NCBI GenBank assembly: GCA_019241645.1
Contig: JAFAWQ010000043.1
Coordinates: 124,001 to 188,000, forward strand
DNA from: Alphaproteobacteria bacterium
GTDB lineage: Bacteria; Pseudomonadota; Alphaproteobacteria; Micropepsales; Micropepsaceae
Direction of reading: 5' to 3'
DNA: 64,000 nt
The position numbers and the translations under genes were made by a program. Below, in pieces: positions 43,985-51,358 of the stretch (positions are counted from its first letter, which is position 1; every line of letters starts with the position of its first letter). The notes below the pieces were generated by a model, which was given only the letters and a program-made list of their open reading frames with translations, searched no databases and was not told the origin of the DNA.

Positions 43985-45603
43985 AGGCCAAGTGCGAAAA
44001 CCATCTCTACTATGGTGACAATCTCACCATCATGCAGCGCATGCCAAAGCATTGCGTCGATCTGATCTATTTGGACCCGCCGTTCAATTCGAAGCAGAAC
44101 TATAACCTGATCTACAAAAACATGACCGGCCTTCCGGTGCCGGATCAGGCGGAGGCATTCTGCGACACTTGGGAGATGGACCCGGAGAAAGAGGAAATCG
44201 CAAAGACCATGCCGATACTCATGCGAGAGTACGGCATCGAAAACTACTACGTTGAGTTCTGGCGCCTATGGATTCAGGCGTTGCGTCATACACAGCCTCA
44301 CTTGCTGGCGTACCTGATCTACATGGTGCAACGCTTATTGCACATGAAAACCCTACTGCGGCCAACTGGCTCTATCTGGTTGCACTGTGACTCGACAGCA
44401 AGCCATTACATCAAGGTGATGATGGATGGGATTTTCGGGCATAAGCATTTCCAAAACGAAGTGATTTGGAAGCGAGCTGATACCGTTAAGGGCAATGCCG
44501 GACAGGGGGCAAAGGGGTTCGGTCGGAATACTGATACGCTGCTGTTTTACTCCGCAACCGATGCATTCACCTTCCATCCGCAATTCACGGAATACAGCGG
44601 AGAGTACTTAGCGAAATCGTACAAGTACAAAGAGCCGGACGGGCGACGCTATCGCCTAATAAGCATGATCGGCCCCGGCGGCGCTGCCAAGGGCAATCCG
44701 TACTATGAAGTGATGGGAGTTTCGCGCTGTTGGCGATACTCGAAAAAGCGCATGCAGGAACTGATTGACCAAGGCATGGTCGTACAAACAAAGCCCGGCA
44801 CCGTTCCTTCTCGCAAGCAATACCTGGATCAAGGCAAAGGCGTTCCGGTTCAGTCTCTCTGGGATGATATCTCGGCCTTGGGGGCTGGTTCCGGTGAACG
44901 TCTGGGATATCCGACTCAGAAACCCGTTGCGCTGGTGAGACGCATAATCGAGGCATGCAGCAACCCCGGTGACGTTGTATTCGATCCATTTTGCGGCTGC
45001 GGAACGTCTATTTACGCGGCACAGCAAACGAACCGGCGCTGGATCGGCTGCGATATCGCCATCCTGTCAATCAAACTGGTTCGAGAAATTCTAACGGGTG
45101 AGAAATACCGCCTTGTCGAAGGCGTGCATTTTGACGTTGACGGCATCCCGGTGAGCGTCGAGCAAGCGCAAGAGCTGTTTAAGCGCGATCCTTTCCAGTT
45201 TGAGCATTGGATTGTCGAACGTGTAGGTGGCTTCCCAACAAAGAAAACTGGCGACCAAGGGATTGACGGGCGCATGTACTTTCAGACGCAACACGGCCTT
45301 AAGGCGATGGTTCTTTCCGTCAAAGGCGGGAAGCTCCGGCCTACCGATGTTCGCGATCTGGTGGGCGTTCTGGAACATGAGCCGGAAACTGAAATGGCGG
45401 GCTTCCTATCCCTACAGGAGCCGACCAAAGCGATGCGAGACGCTGGCGCAAAGGCGGGCCAATACATCTATGAGGGCGTCAAATATGACCGGGTCCAGTT
45501 CCTAACCGTGAAGGACATTCTTGAGGACAAGCGGGAGTTCCGTACCCCTACCAAGCTACGGTCGCGGGTATCGTCTCCCCAAGCCTCGCTGGCGTTGACA
45601 TAA
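43981..45603 (+). CDS. DNA methyltransferase fused to an Mrr-like nuclease domain (IS passenger)
   Basis: A 540-residue protein translationally coupled to the transposase by an ATGA overlap. The beta-order methyltransferase has motif IV DPPF at 32-35 (LIYLDPPFNSKQNYN) and motif I DPFCGCGT at 335-342 after YPTQKP at 310-315, suggesting N6-adenine or N4-cytosine methylation. The last 150 residues look like a PD-(D/E)XK/Mrr-type domain: QFEHWIVERVGGFPTKKTGDQGIDG, then LSVKGG. The acidic D429 and K448 are there, but the usual E/Q before the lysine is Ser446, so cleavage activity is uncertain. The recognition site is unknown. Confidence 0.88.
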   Translation: MKAKCENHLYYGDNLTIMQRMPKHCVDLIYLDPPFNSKQNYNLIYKNMTGLPVPDQAEAFCDTWEMDPEKEEIAKTMPILMREYGIENYYVEFWRLWIQALRHTQPHLLAYLIYMVQRLLHMKTLLRPTGSIWLHCDSTASHYIKVMMDGIFGHKHFQNEVIWKRADTVKGNAGQGAKGFGRNTDTLLFYSATDAFTFHPQFTEYSGEYLAKSYKYKEPDGRRYRLISMIGPGGAAKGNPYYEVMGVSRCWRYSKKRMQELIDQGMVVQTKPGTVPSRKQYLDQGKGVPVQSLWDDISALGAGSGERLGYPTQKPVALVRRIIEACSNPGDVVFDPFCGCGTSIYAAQQTNRRWIGCDIAILSIKLVREILTGEKYRLVEGVHFDVDGIPVSVEQAQELFKRDPFQFEHWIVERVGGFPTKKTGDQGIDGRMYFQTQHGLKAMVLSVKGGKLRPTDVRDLVGVLEHEPETEMAGFLSLQEPTKAMRDAGAKAGQYIYEGVKYDRVQFLTVKDILEDKREFRTPTKLRSRVSSPQASLALT

Positions 45604-45623
45604 TGTTGCGCGGGTCGGCCAAT

Positions 45624-45645
45624 AGTCCAAAAGCGTACCATTACG
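45624..45645 (-). repeat. Right inverted repeat of the IS
   Basis: The minus strand reads CGTAATGGTACGCTTTTGGACT, matching the left end at 20 of 22 positions. It begins 20 bases after the passenger stop codon. Confidence 0.9.
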
Positions 45646-45653
45646 TTTCACCA
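45646..45653. repeat. Right target-site duplication of the IS
   Basis: TTTCACCA, identical to 43005-43012. Confidence 0.85.
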
Positions 45654-45995
45654 AGGCTTCCGCCCCCTCCCCCCTTTCCCGCCGCGACAGACGGAAATTG
45701 TTCGATTTGTTTTGCGAACGCCCGAGAGGGGATATGTCCCTCCTTCCGAATTCGCCGCGTTCTCCACCCCACCAGATGTTGTGGTTCGCCGGGCAGGTGG
45801 GCAGTCGTTATCACGACTCTGTGCATTTGAAGTACCGACTCCGCGCCGTTCGCGCGCCATTTCTTCTCCTTCGTAATCCGCTGCGGCGCGGAAGGGGAAA
45901 TACCCTTCAGCCACGTCGGCAGATTTCCGGAAAAGATAGGAAAGGGCGCGGCACCTGTCAAGACAAAACAGGAACGAACGGTCGGTGCGCGATGG

Positions 45996-46018
45996 ATGGC
46001 CGGGTCAAGCCCAGCCAT
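45996..46018. repeat. Palindromic GATGGCCGGGTCAAGCCC-type repeat
   Basis: ATGGCCGGG, five bases, CCCAGCCAT: a nine-base stem with one mismatch. The sequence GATGGCCGGGTCAAGCCC is, from memory, a common intergenic repeat in Alphaproteobacteria and encodes the MAGLDPAIH peptide in spurious ORFs. Confidence 0.5.
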
Positions 46019-46220
46019 TGCGGCGGCGGAGTGCAACACGGCTGAAACGAAACGCTCTTCATGCGCGCTGATATAAGGCCGAAAGCGCGGTGGTAGACGA
46101 ATGGTAGTGAAATAAATTCGTCCCGCTAACCGCGACACACCTTACCCTCCTTTGAAAAGAGAGTGTCGGATCGCGGGCGATCCGGGGAGGGATTACACGA
46201 TATTCGATCGATCCCCACCC

Positions 46221-46261
46221 GGCACGCTCATGCGTGCCGACCTCCCCTTTCTAAGGGGAGG
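46221..46261. repeat. Tandem hairpins downstream of the GLUG gene
   Basis: GGCACGC-TCAT-GCGTGCC (46221-46238) and CCTCCCCTT-TCT-AAGGGGAGG (46241-46261), both with perfect stems. They lie 20 bases past the stop of the minus-strand GLUG gene and could end its transcript. There is no T-run, so a REP-like repeat is equally possible. Confidence 0.55.
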
Positions 46262-46280
46262 TAAGGTGATGCAACACATG

Positions 46281-47741
46281 CTACCGTGGCGGATTGGCGA
46301 GCAGATACGGATATCCGTTGTTGATGTTCGGCGTCTGCCCCCAGATCTTCGGATTGAAGCCGTCCGGCAAGCCGGACTGGAATTGCGCGGTCGTTAGTCC
46401 TGTAATTCCAGAATCGTTTTTCTTGTTCCCAGCACCTTGGTTGGGATCGCTGACGCCTTTCTCCAAATCCCAATAGTTATCAGTGATGGTTCCCGGCGAC
46501 GCTTCGTCATCACCGACCAGACCTCCTAGAAATCCTTCTCCAAGTTTCTTTATTTCGCCCGCCGCATACGATGATCTAATTGTGGCGTTTGTGTCATTGC
46601 GTCCAACCAGGCCACCGAAGTCTCCGTCGGTTTGTTTGCCATTCACAACACGATTTCGAGCGTAACTGTTTTCGATGAGGCCTAGCGACTCTCCTACCAG
46701 ACCGCCAACGCTTAAGAGATTAGCCTTACGAAAAGCCACTGAACGGATCGCATAGGAAGAAACAATTCGTCCCGTATTGTAACCTACCAAACCGCCAACT
46801 TTCGCAAAAGCCAAGTCGGACCTTGAAACTCTCACATTGGCATAGCTAGTTGCAATCACGCCATCATTCCAGCCGGCCAATCCACCTATGTCGCCGACGG
46901 CCGAAATGGTGCCATTCGTCCAGCACCATTCAATTCTTCCGAAATTGTTCGCGACGAGCAGGCCGACGTTGTTGTCATCCAGACTCTCCAATGACCCTGC
47001 AATGCCCAAGTTTCGGACGCTTCCGCCGCGGACCACTGCTGCAAAAAATCCGGCTAAGCCTTCTTGATCCGTGAAAATCATGTTTACGTTGCGAAAGATG
47101 TTCCCGAGCCCCTCCATTGTTCCTTGAAAGCCGGCCAGAATCGGTGGCTCGTTATACGTCCCATCCACGCTCGCATCATAAGGCTTCGCGAGCGCGTAGA
47201 AACCGCTGGGGTTGGCGGCGATGTCGGCGGCGAGTGTCTTGATGTCGTATACGAGTGTGTAGCTTTGGCCGTCGATGATCAGGCTGCTCGTCTTGTCCCA
47301 CAGCTGCACGCTGCCGCGCTCCGGCACGATGACGAACTCACCGTCGCTCTTCTTGCCTTTGTTCCTCTTACCGTCGTCACCGGTATCGTTGGTGGTGATG
47401 GTGAGCGAACCCTGCCCCATCGCCGTCATCTGCTTGTTGACGATCACCGATTGTTGCGCGTCGAGAGTCAGCCGGCTGGTGCCGGTCCACGTCAGCGGCT
47501 GATCGACAACGATATCCTTCGCGAGCAGTGCCGTCCTAACTGCCACATCGCCGATCCCGAGCAAGGCCTGAAGATCGGCCACATTCAGCACCGCCTTCTG
47601 CGCCGTCGCCGTGCAAACGCCGCTGACGCAACTCATGTTGCTGGTGGGCTTGTTGCTGATCGCCACATCCGCCTGCGCGACGCTCACGCTCACGCCCAGT
47701 AGCAGCGCCGCCGTCAATGCCGCCAATTTCGCCGAAGTCAT
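46281..47741 (-). CDS. Secreted GLUG-repeat protein
   Basis: A 486-residue protein with a signal peptide (MTSAKLAALTAALLLGVSVSVAQAD). After a region resembling the start of a filamentous-haemagglutinin-like beta-helix (WTGTSRLTLDAQQSVIV) come at least five GLUG motifs, for example GGLVGYNTGRIVSSYA and GGLVGESLGLIENSYA, spaced 30-40 residues apart. Such repeats form secreted adhesin or autotransporter passenger-like beta-helices. No C-terminal translocator barrel or LPXTG anchor is present, so surface attachment is unexplained. It ends just before tandem hairpins. Confidence 0.8.
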   Translation of the reverse strand: MTSAKLAALTAALLLGVSVSVAQADVAISNKPTSNMSCVSGVCTATAQKAVLNVADLQALLGIGDVAVRTALLAKDIVVDQPLTWTGTSRLTLDAQQSVIVNKQMTAMGQGSLTITTNDTGDDGKRNKGKKSDGEFVIVPERGSVQLWDKTSSLIIDGQSYTLVYDIKTLAADIAANPSGFYALAKPYDASVDGTYNEPPILAGFQGTMEGLGNIFRNVNMIFTDQEGLAGFFAAVVRGGSVRNLGIAGSLESLDDNNVGLLVANNFGRIEWCWTNGTISAVGDIGGLAGWNDGVIATSYANVRVSRSDLAFAKVGGLVGYNTGRIVSSYAIRSVAFRKANLLSVGGLVGESLGLIENSYARNRVVNGKQTDGDFGGLVGRNDTNATIRSSYAAGEIKKLGEGFLGGLVGDDEASPGTITDNYWDLEKGVSDPNQGAGNKKNDSGITGLTTAQFQSGLPDGFNPKIWGQTPNINNGYPYLLANPPR

Positions 47742-47824
47742 CGCATCCTGCGCAAACGCTTTGCCAAGACTTCGCCCAGTCTAGCACACCCGGCGTGGCG
47801 CTCCAATTTGCGGCAGGCCTTTCG

Positions 47825-48988
47825 TCATCGCGCGAAGCGGGCAAAGGCGAACGGCGCGAGATTGAAGCGCGGCGCGCGGCCCACTGCCATATCGGCCAGT
47901 GCTTCGCCGATGGCAGGCGAATGCTTGAAGCCGTGACCTGAGCAGGGCGAGGCAATAATGACGCGCTCCGAATCCGGATGGCGATCGATGACGAAGCCGA
48001 AATCCCGCGTCACCGTGTAGAGGCAGGCGGCACCGCGCACGCAGCGCGCGCCGATGCCGCCGATGTTCGCGGTGGCCAGCGCCTGCACGGCAGCGATCTC
48101 TTCCACGTGTACATCGCGATCCATCGCAGCCGGCGTCGTCACGGATAGGAATTCCTCGCTCGCCAGCTTGATGGCGTGCTCGCCTGCCAGCGCCGGGAAG
48201 CCATAGATGCCGCGCGTGGAATTCTGCAGCTCCCAGATGAAGACCGGAAAGCGCTGCGGCGCGAAGGCTGCAGCGTCTTCCACCTCCAGCCAAACCTGTA
48301 TCTGCCGGTAGATTTTGAACAGCGCGGCAAGCGAAGGCGGGAGCAGCTCCGGCAGCCAGGGGCCGGCCGCAACGATCAATCGCTCGGTGGCATAGCTGCC
48401 CTTGCCGGTCGTCACGGTCACGCCATGGGTGCCGGCGTCGAAGCCCAGCACGCGCTCGTTTGTGCGAAGCTCGGCGCCGTGCCGCCGCGCCGATTCCAGC
48501 TGCGCGCGCACGCAGGCCTCCGGCCGCACGAAACCGCCGGTGTTTTCGAAATAACCATGTTCGCCGTCACGCACGCGGAACATCGGCCAGCGCGCGCGGA
48601 TTTGCGCCGCATCGAGCAGCTCGTGCGCAATGCCAAACCTCCCGGCCGCCGCAACGGTGTTGTCAAAAAAACCGGAAACGTGTGTCTGCGCGGCGTTGGC
48701 GTCGCTGGAAACGATCAGCAGGCCGCACTCATTCAAGAGCGCGGCCCCGCTCTCCGCCCCCAGCTCGCGCCACAATTCGTGCGAGCGGACGGCCAGCGGC
48801 GTCAGGTGATCGCCCTCGCCGATGGCAAGCCGCGTGACGCGGGTGGCGCCATGCGACGATCCGAGGGCATGCGGCGGCTCGAAGCGATCGAAGGCGACCA
48901 CCTTGGCGCCGCGCATCGCCAGCTGCCGCGCGGCAGCGCTTCCCATCGCCCCCAGGCCCGCGACGGCGACATCGTATTTTACGGCCAA
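47825..48988 (-). CDS. N-methyltryptophan/sarcosine oxidase-like flavoenzyme
   Basis: A 387-residue flavoprotein of the monomeric sarcosine oxidase family. The FAD-binding VAGLGAMGSAA is near residues 9-19. The cysteine that carries covalent FAD in the family corresponds to C349 in SPCSGHGFKHSPAIGE. CLYTVTRDFGFVIDRHP is the typical upstream block. It would oxidise an N-methyl amino acid, giving peroxide and formaldehyde. It diverges from the sulfotransferase gene at 49067 with 78 bases between starts. The substrate is unknown. Confidence 0.88.
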   Translation of the reverse strand: MAVKYDVAVAGLGAMGSAAARQLAMRGAKVVAFDRFEPPHALGSSHGATRVTRLAIGEGDHLTPLAVRSHELWRELGAESGAALLNECGLLIVSSDANAAQTHVSGFFDNTVAAAGRFGIAHELLDAAQIRARWPMFRVRDGEHGYFENTGGFVRPEACVRAQLESARRHGAELRTNERVLGFDAGTHGVTVTTGKGSYATERLIVAAGPWLPELLPPSLAALFKIYRQIQVWLEVEDAAAFAPQRFPVFIWELQNSTRGIYGFPALAGEHAIKLASEEFLSVTTPAAMDRDVHVEEIAAVQALATANIGGIGARCVRGAACLYTVTRDFGFVIDRHPDSERVIIASPCSGHGFKHSPAIGEALADMAVGRAPRFNLAPFAFARFAR

Positions 48989-49066
48989 AACTTGACCCCA
49001 TCCGAGCCGCTATGCCACATGCCTGGGCCACGCGCTTCTCGCCGTCGCAAACCGGCGGTCATTCCC

Positions 49067-49771
49067 ATGATTGCCTCTTTCCTGCACAATTTCATTTTCA
49101 TCAAGACGAAGAAGACGGCGGGGACCACGGTCGAGATGGTGCTGGCGCCGGCTTGCGGACCGGACGACATCATCACCCCGCTGGGCGTGCTGGACGAGAT
49201 GGCACGTGGCAAGGGCGAGCCGCTTTGCCGCAACTTCGCCGACCCAGGTATCGAGGATGCAGCGCGATACGCCATTACTTCCGGCAGCCGCCGGCAGATG
49301 AAAAGCCTGAAAAGCCTTATCCACCGCACCGAATTCTACAATCACATGCCCGCCAGCGAAATCCGCGACAAGCTTCCGAAGCGCTTCTGGCTCAAGGCCT
49401 ACAAGTTCACGGTGGAGCGGCATCCCTACGAAAAAGCAGTTTCGCAAGCGTATTTCGGCTACAAGGACAGCGAACCCTTCGGCACTTATCTCGACCGATT
49501 CGTTCGCAGAGGTAAGTACTCCAGCTTCGAGATGTACAGCATCGACGGGGAAGTGGTGGTGCAGGATTTTCTGCGGCAGGAACGACTCGCGGACGATCTT
49601 CAAGCGATGGCGTGGAAGCTGGGAATCCCGATCGCGAACGAAATTCCGCGAGCCAAATCCGGAAGCCGCGCCGATCGGCGCCCGGCGCGCGAGATCCTCA
49701 GCGATGGACAGAAAGAAATCGTCTACGGCTTTTGCAAAAAGGAGTTTGAACTGCTCGGTTACGAGCCTTGA
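49067..49771 (+). CDS. Sulfotransferase family protein
   Basis: A 234-residue sulfotransferase. The 5'-phosphosulfate loop KTKKTAGTT lies at 13-21 (LHNFIFIKTKKTAGTT) and the 3'-phosphate site VERHPYEKAVSQAYF, with R118 and S126, at 116-130. It would move sulfate from PAPS to a carbohydrate or lipid. The start is the ATG at 49067; an in-frame ATG at 49019 would add 16 basic residues. The long track ORF from 48176 is antisense to the oxidase and is rejected. PAPS could come from CysD/CysNC encoded at 58827-61630. Confidence 0.83.
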   Translation: MIASFLHNFIFIKTKKTAGTTVEMVLAPACGPDDIITPLGVLDEMARGKGEPLCRNFADPGIEDAARYAITSGSRRQMKSLKSLIHRTEFYNHMPASEIRDKLPKRFWLKAYKFTVERHPYEKAVSQAYFGYKDSEPFGTYLDRFVRRGKYSSFEMYSIDGEVVVQDFLRQERLADDLQAMAWKLGIPIANEIPRAKSGSRADRRPAREILSDGQKEIVYGFCKKEFELLGYEP

Positions 49772-49799
49772 GGCTGGCTTCCGTTGCCTTCGAGCCAGA

Positions 49800-50399
49800 T
49801 CAACGGATTCGGATACACACCTGAGGGCCGCTGCTTCGCCAAAGATAGTCAAAGCTCCTGTCAAACTTCTGCGACCAATCCAAAAGTGCCCGATGCTCGT
49901 GATCCTGTTTTCGCCCCGCATATTCGTCGAACAGGACAACCGTGTCTTTCACAATCAGCGTATCGATATTGAACAGGACGTCGATGGTTGAACTGTAAAG
50001 ATCGGCATCGAGGTGTATAAAAGCCAGCGGTGCGATCGCCTGGCTTGCCCACTCGGGCACCGCATCCTTGAACCAACCCTTGTGAATCGCGACCCGTTCG
50101 TCATCGAAGATCGGAATTTCGTCGGAGTTCAAATGGAATGCGCCCGCCTTCTTGTTGTGGGTCCAGTCTTCGGGCAGGCCTTCGAAGCTGTCGAAAAGAT
50201 GCAACTTTCTGTCCGGGGACATCAACTCGAGAATCATTCGGGCCGTTCTACCGCGAAAAACGCCAAACTGGGCAAAGTCGCCAGGGAGCCGGACTTCCTT
50301 GAGAGCGCCCCGGATCGAGCCGGCCCGGCGTTCCTCGCGGGCATCGTCCAGGATACGCAGTGACTGCAACAGCTCGTAGCCAGGAAGTGTCTCTCTCAA
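49800..50399 (-). CDS. TylF/MycF-type SAM-dependent O-methyltransferase
   Basis: A 199-residue methyltransferase. GDFAQFGVFRGRTARM (motif I-like), KLHLFDSFEGLPEDW, and the metal-binding FIHLDADLYSST with FDEYAGRKQDHEH match the TylF family, which methylates sugars or small molecules with Mg2+. It is convergent with the sulfotransferase gene (28 bases apart) and divergent from the next methyltransferase. Sugar O-methylation in a surface glycan is inferred from the context. Confidence 0.82.
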   Translation of the reverse strand: MRETLPGYELLQSLRILDDAREERRAGSIRGALKEVRLPGDFAQFGVFRGRTARMILELMSPDRKLHLFDSFEGLPEDWTHNKKAGAFHLNSDEIPIFDDERVAIHKGWFKDAVPEWASQAIAPLAFIHLDADLYSSTIDVLFNIDTLIVKDTVVLFDEYAGRKQDHEHRALLDWSQKFDRSFDYLWRSSGPQVCIRIR

Positions 50400-50591
50400 C
50401 TTGCCGTTCTCCAGCCTTCTTCAGAAGCGATCCATGGACCCGGAAGCAACCTTCAAGAACCCGATACCCCACGCCAGCGCCGCTGGCACGTGCTATCCGG
50501 CCACACAGTGTTATGCCATAAGGCATCGGTCAGATTGCGCAACTCCCTCCGTAATACGGCAAAACTAGATTCTGGCAATGGGCGACCCGAG

Positions 50592-51242
50592 ATGTCCGAC
50601 TTCCTTCACCGCTATTTCCTTAACAACCATTCGAAGCGCTGTCACAAATGGCTGCACTATTTCGACATCTATGAGCGTCACTTTGATCGATTTCGAGGCA
50701 AGTCGCCCACTGTGCTGGAAATTGGCGTGCATGGCGGGGGATCGCTAGAGATGTGGAAGGCATATTTTGGCCCCGGTAGCCGCATCCTAGGCATAGACAT
50801 CAATGAAAAGTGCAAGCAGCACGAAAGCGAAGGAATAGAGGTCTTTATCGGTAGCCAGGACGATCCCGACCTAATCGAGAGCGTGTTCCAGCAGCACCCG
50901 AAAATCGACGTGGTAATCGATGACGGCAGTCACGAGATTCCGCACCAGATCGCGAGCTTTCAACTTCTCTATTCGAGGCTTGATCCTTCAGGGCTGTACC
51001 TTGTCGAGGACGTCTATCATTCCTACCACGAACGGCGTGGGGGCGGGATCGGCCGTGACGGCACCTTTATCGACATGGTCAAGCACAAGATCGATGAGCT
51101 CAACGCAGCGCATACGCGAGGCGATTTGCCGATTTCGGATTTTACCCGCTCAACGGATTCCATCTGTTGTTACGATAGCGTTGTCGTGTTCGAGCGCCGC
51201 CCGCAAGGTCTCCGTCAGGCCGTCGCAACACGCGCGATGTGA
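50592..51242 (+). CDS. SAM-dependent methyltransferase (CmcI/MycE-like)
   Basis: A 216-residue protein from the ATG at 50592; the track ORF has 34 unconserved codons upstream. LEIGVHGGGSLEMWKAYFG is motif I, ILGIDINEKC is motif II, and VVIDDGSHEIPHQI is a metal-binding DDGSH block, as in CmcI and MycE methyltransferases and in sugar O-methyltransferases of glycan clusters. It precedes the FkbH-like gene by 116 bases. The acceptor is unknown. Confidence 0.8.
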   Translation: MSDFLHRYFLNNHSKRCHKWLHYFDIYERHFDRFRGKSPTVLEIGVHGGGSLEMWKAYFGPGSRILGIDINEKCKQHESEGIEVFIGSQDDPDLIESVFQQHPKIDVVIDDGSHEIPHQIASFQLLYSRLDPSGLYLVEDVYHSYHERRGGGIGRDGTFIDMVKHKIDELNAAHTRGDLPISDFTRSTDSICCYDSVVVFERRPQGLRQAVATRAM

Positions 51243-51358
51243 TCATTTTCCGGCGGCCCCCGCAGCGGGCGATTCCCGCAATCCAGCATCGAAACAAGTT
51301 GCAGCTACTCGATGTCTCGAGAGTTGAAATTCTGGATCGGCAACGTTAGTGCAAGCAG

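Larger units (their letters stand above)
43013..45645 (+). mobile_element. IS1595-like insertion sequence with methyltransferase passenger
   Basis: A 2633-base element with 22-base inverted ends, GGGAATGGTACGCTTTTGGACT on the left and CGTAATGGTACGCTTTTGGACT on the right (20 of 22 identical), flanked by an 8-base duplication TTTCACCA. It holds two overlapping plus-strand genes, an ISXO2-like transposase and a DNA methyltransferase/nuclease passenger, driven by one promoter just inside the left end. Both genes are full length, the ends are intact and the duplication is perfect, so the insertion is probably recent. The base composition looks lower in GC than the flanks. Passenger genes are known in the IS1595 family; whether this exact combination is described I cannot check. 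Confidence 0.9.
45654..46280. other. Hairpin-rich non-coding region beside the IS
   Basis: A stretch of 627 bases without a credible gene. The minus-strand ORF of 165 residues spans the IS end and includes AMAGLDPAIHR, a peptide often produced when alphaproteobacterial intergenic repeats are translated; I reject it as a gene. Visible structures are an imperfect palindrome ATGGCCGGG/CCCAGCCAT at 45996-46018, a stem GGATCG/CGATCC at 46168-46183 inside a longer CCCTCC/GGAGGG arm, and two tandem hairpins at 46221-46261. A REP-like or other repeated element is inferred; other copies in the genome would decide. Confidence 0.5.

Noticed and set aside
43005-45653. Idea that the IS disrupts a gene
   Set aside because: Joining the flanks across one copy of TTTCACCA gives no open frame connecting to a recognisable protein; the site appears intergenic.
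45641-46138. Minus-strand ORF of 165 residues beside the IS
   Set aside because: It starts in repeat-like sequence, contains the AMAGLDPAIH peptide of translated intergenic palindromes, and crosses the right IS end, so it did not exist before the insertion.
48176-49066. Upstream half of the 531-residue plus ORF ending at 49771
   Set aside because: That part is antisense to the sarcosine-oxidase-like gene; only the sulfotransferase from about 49067 is real.
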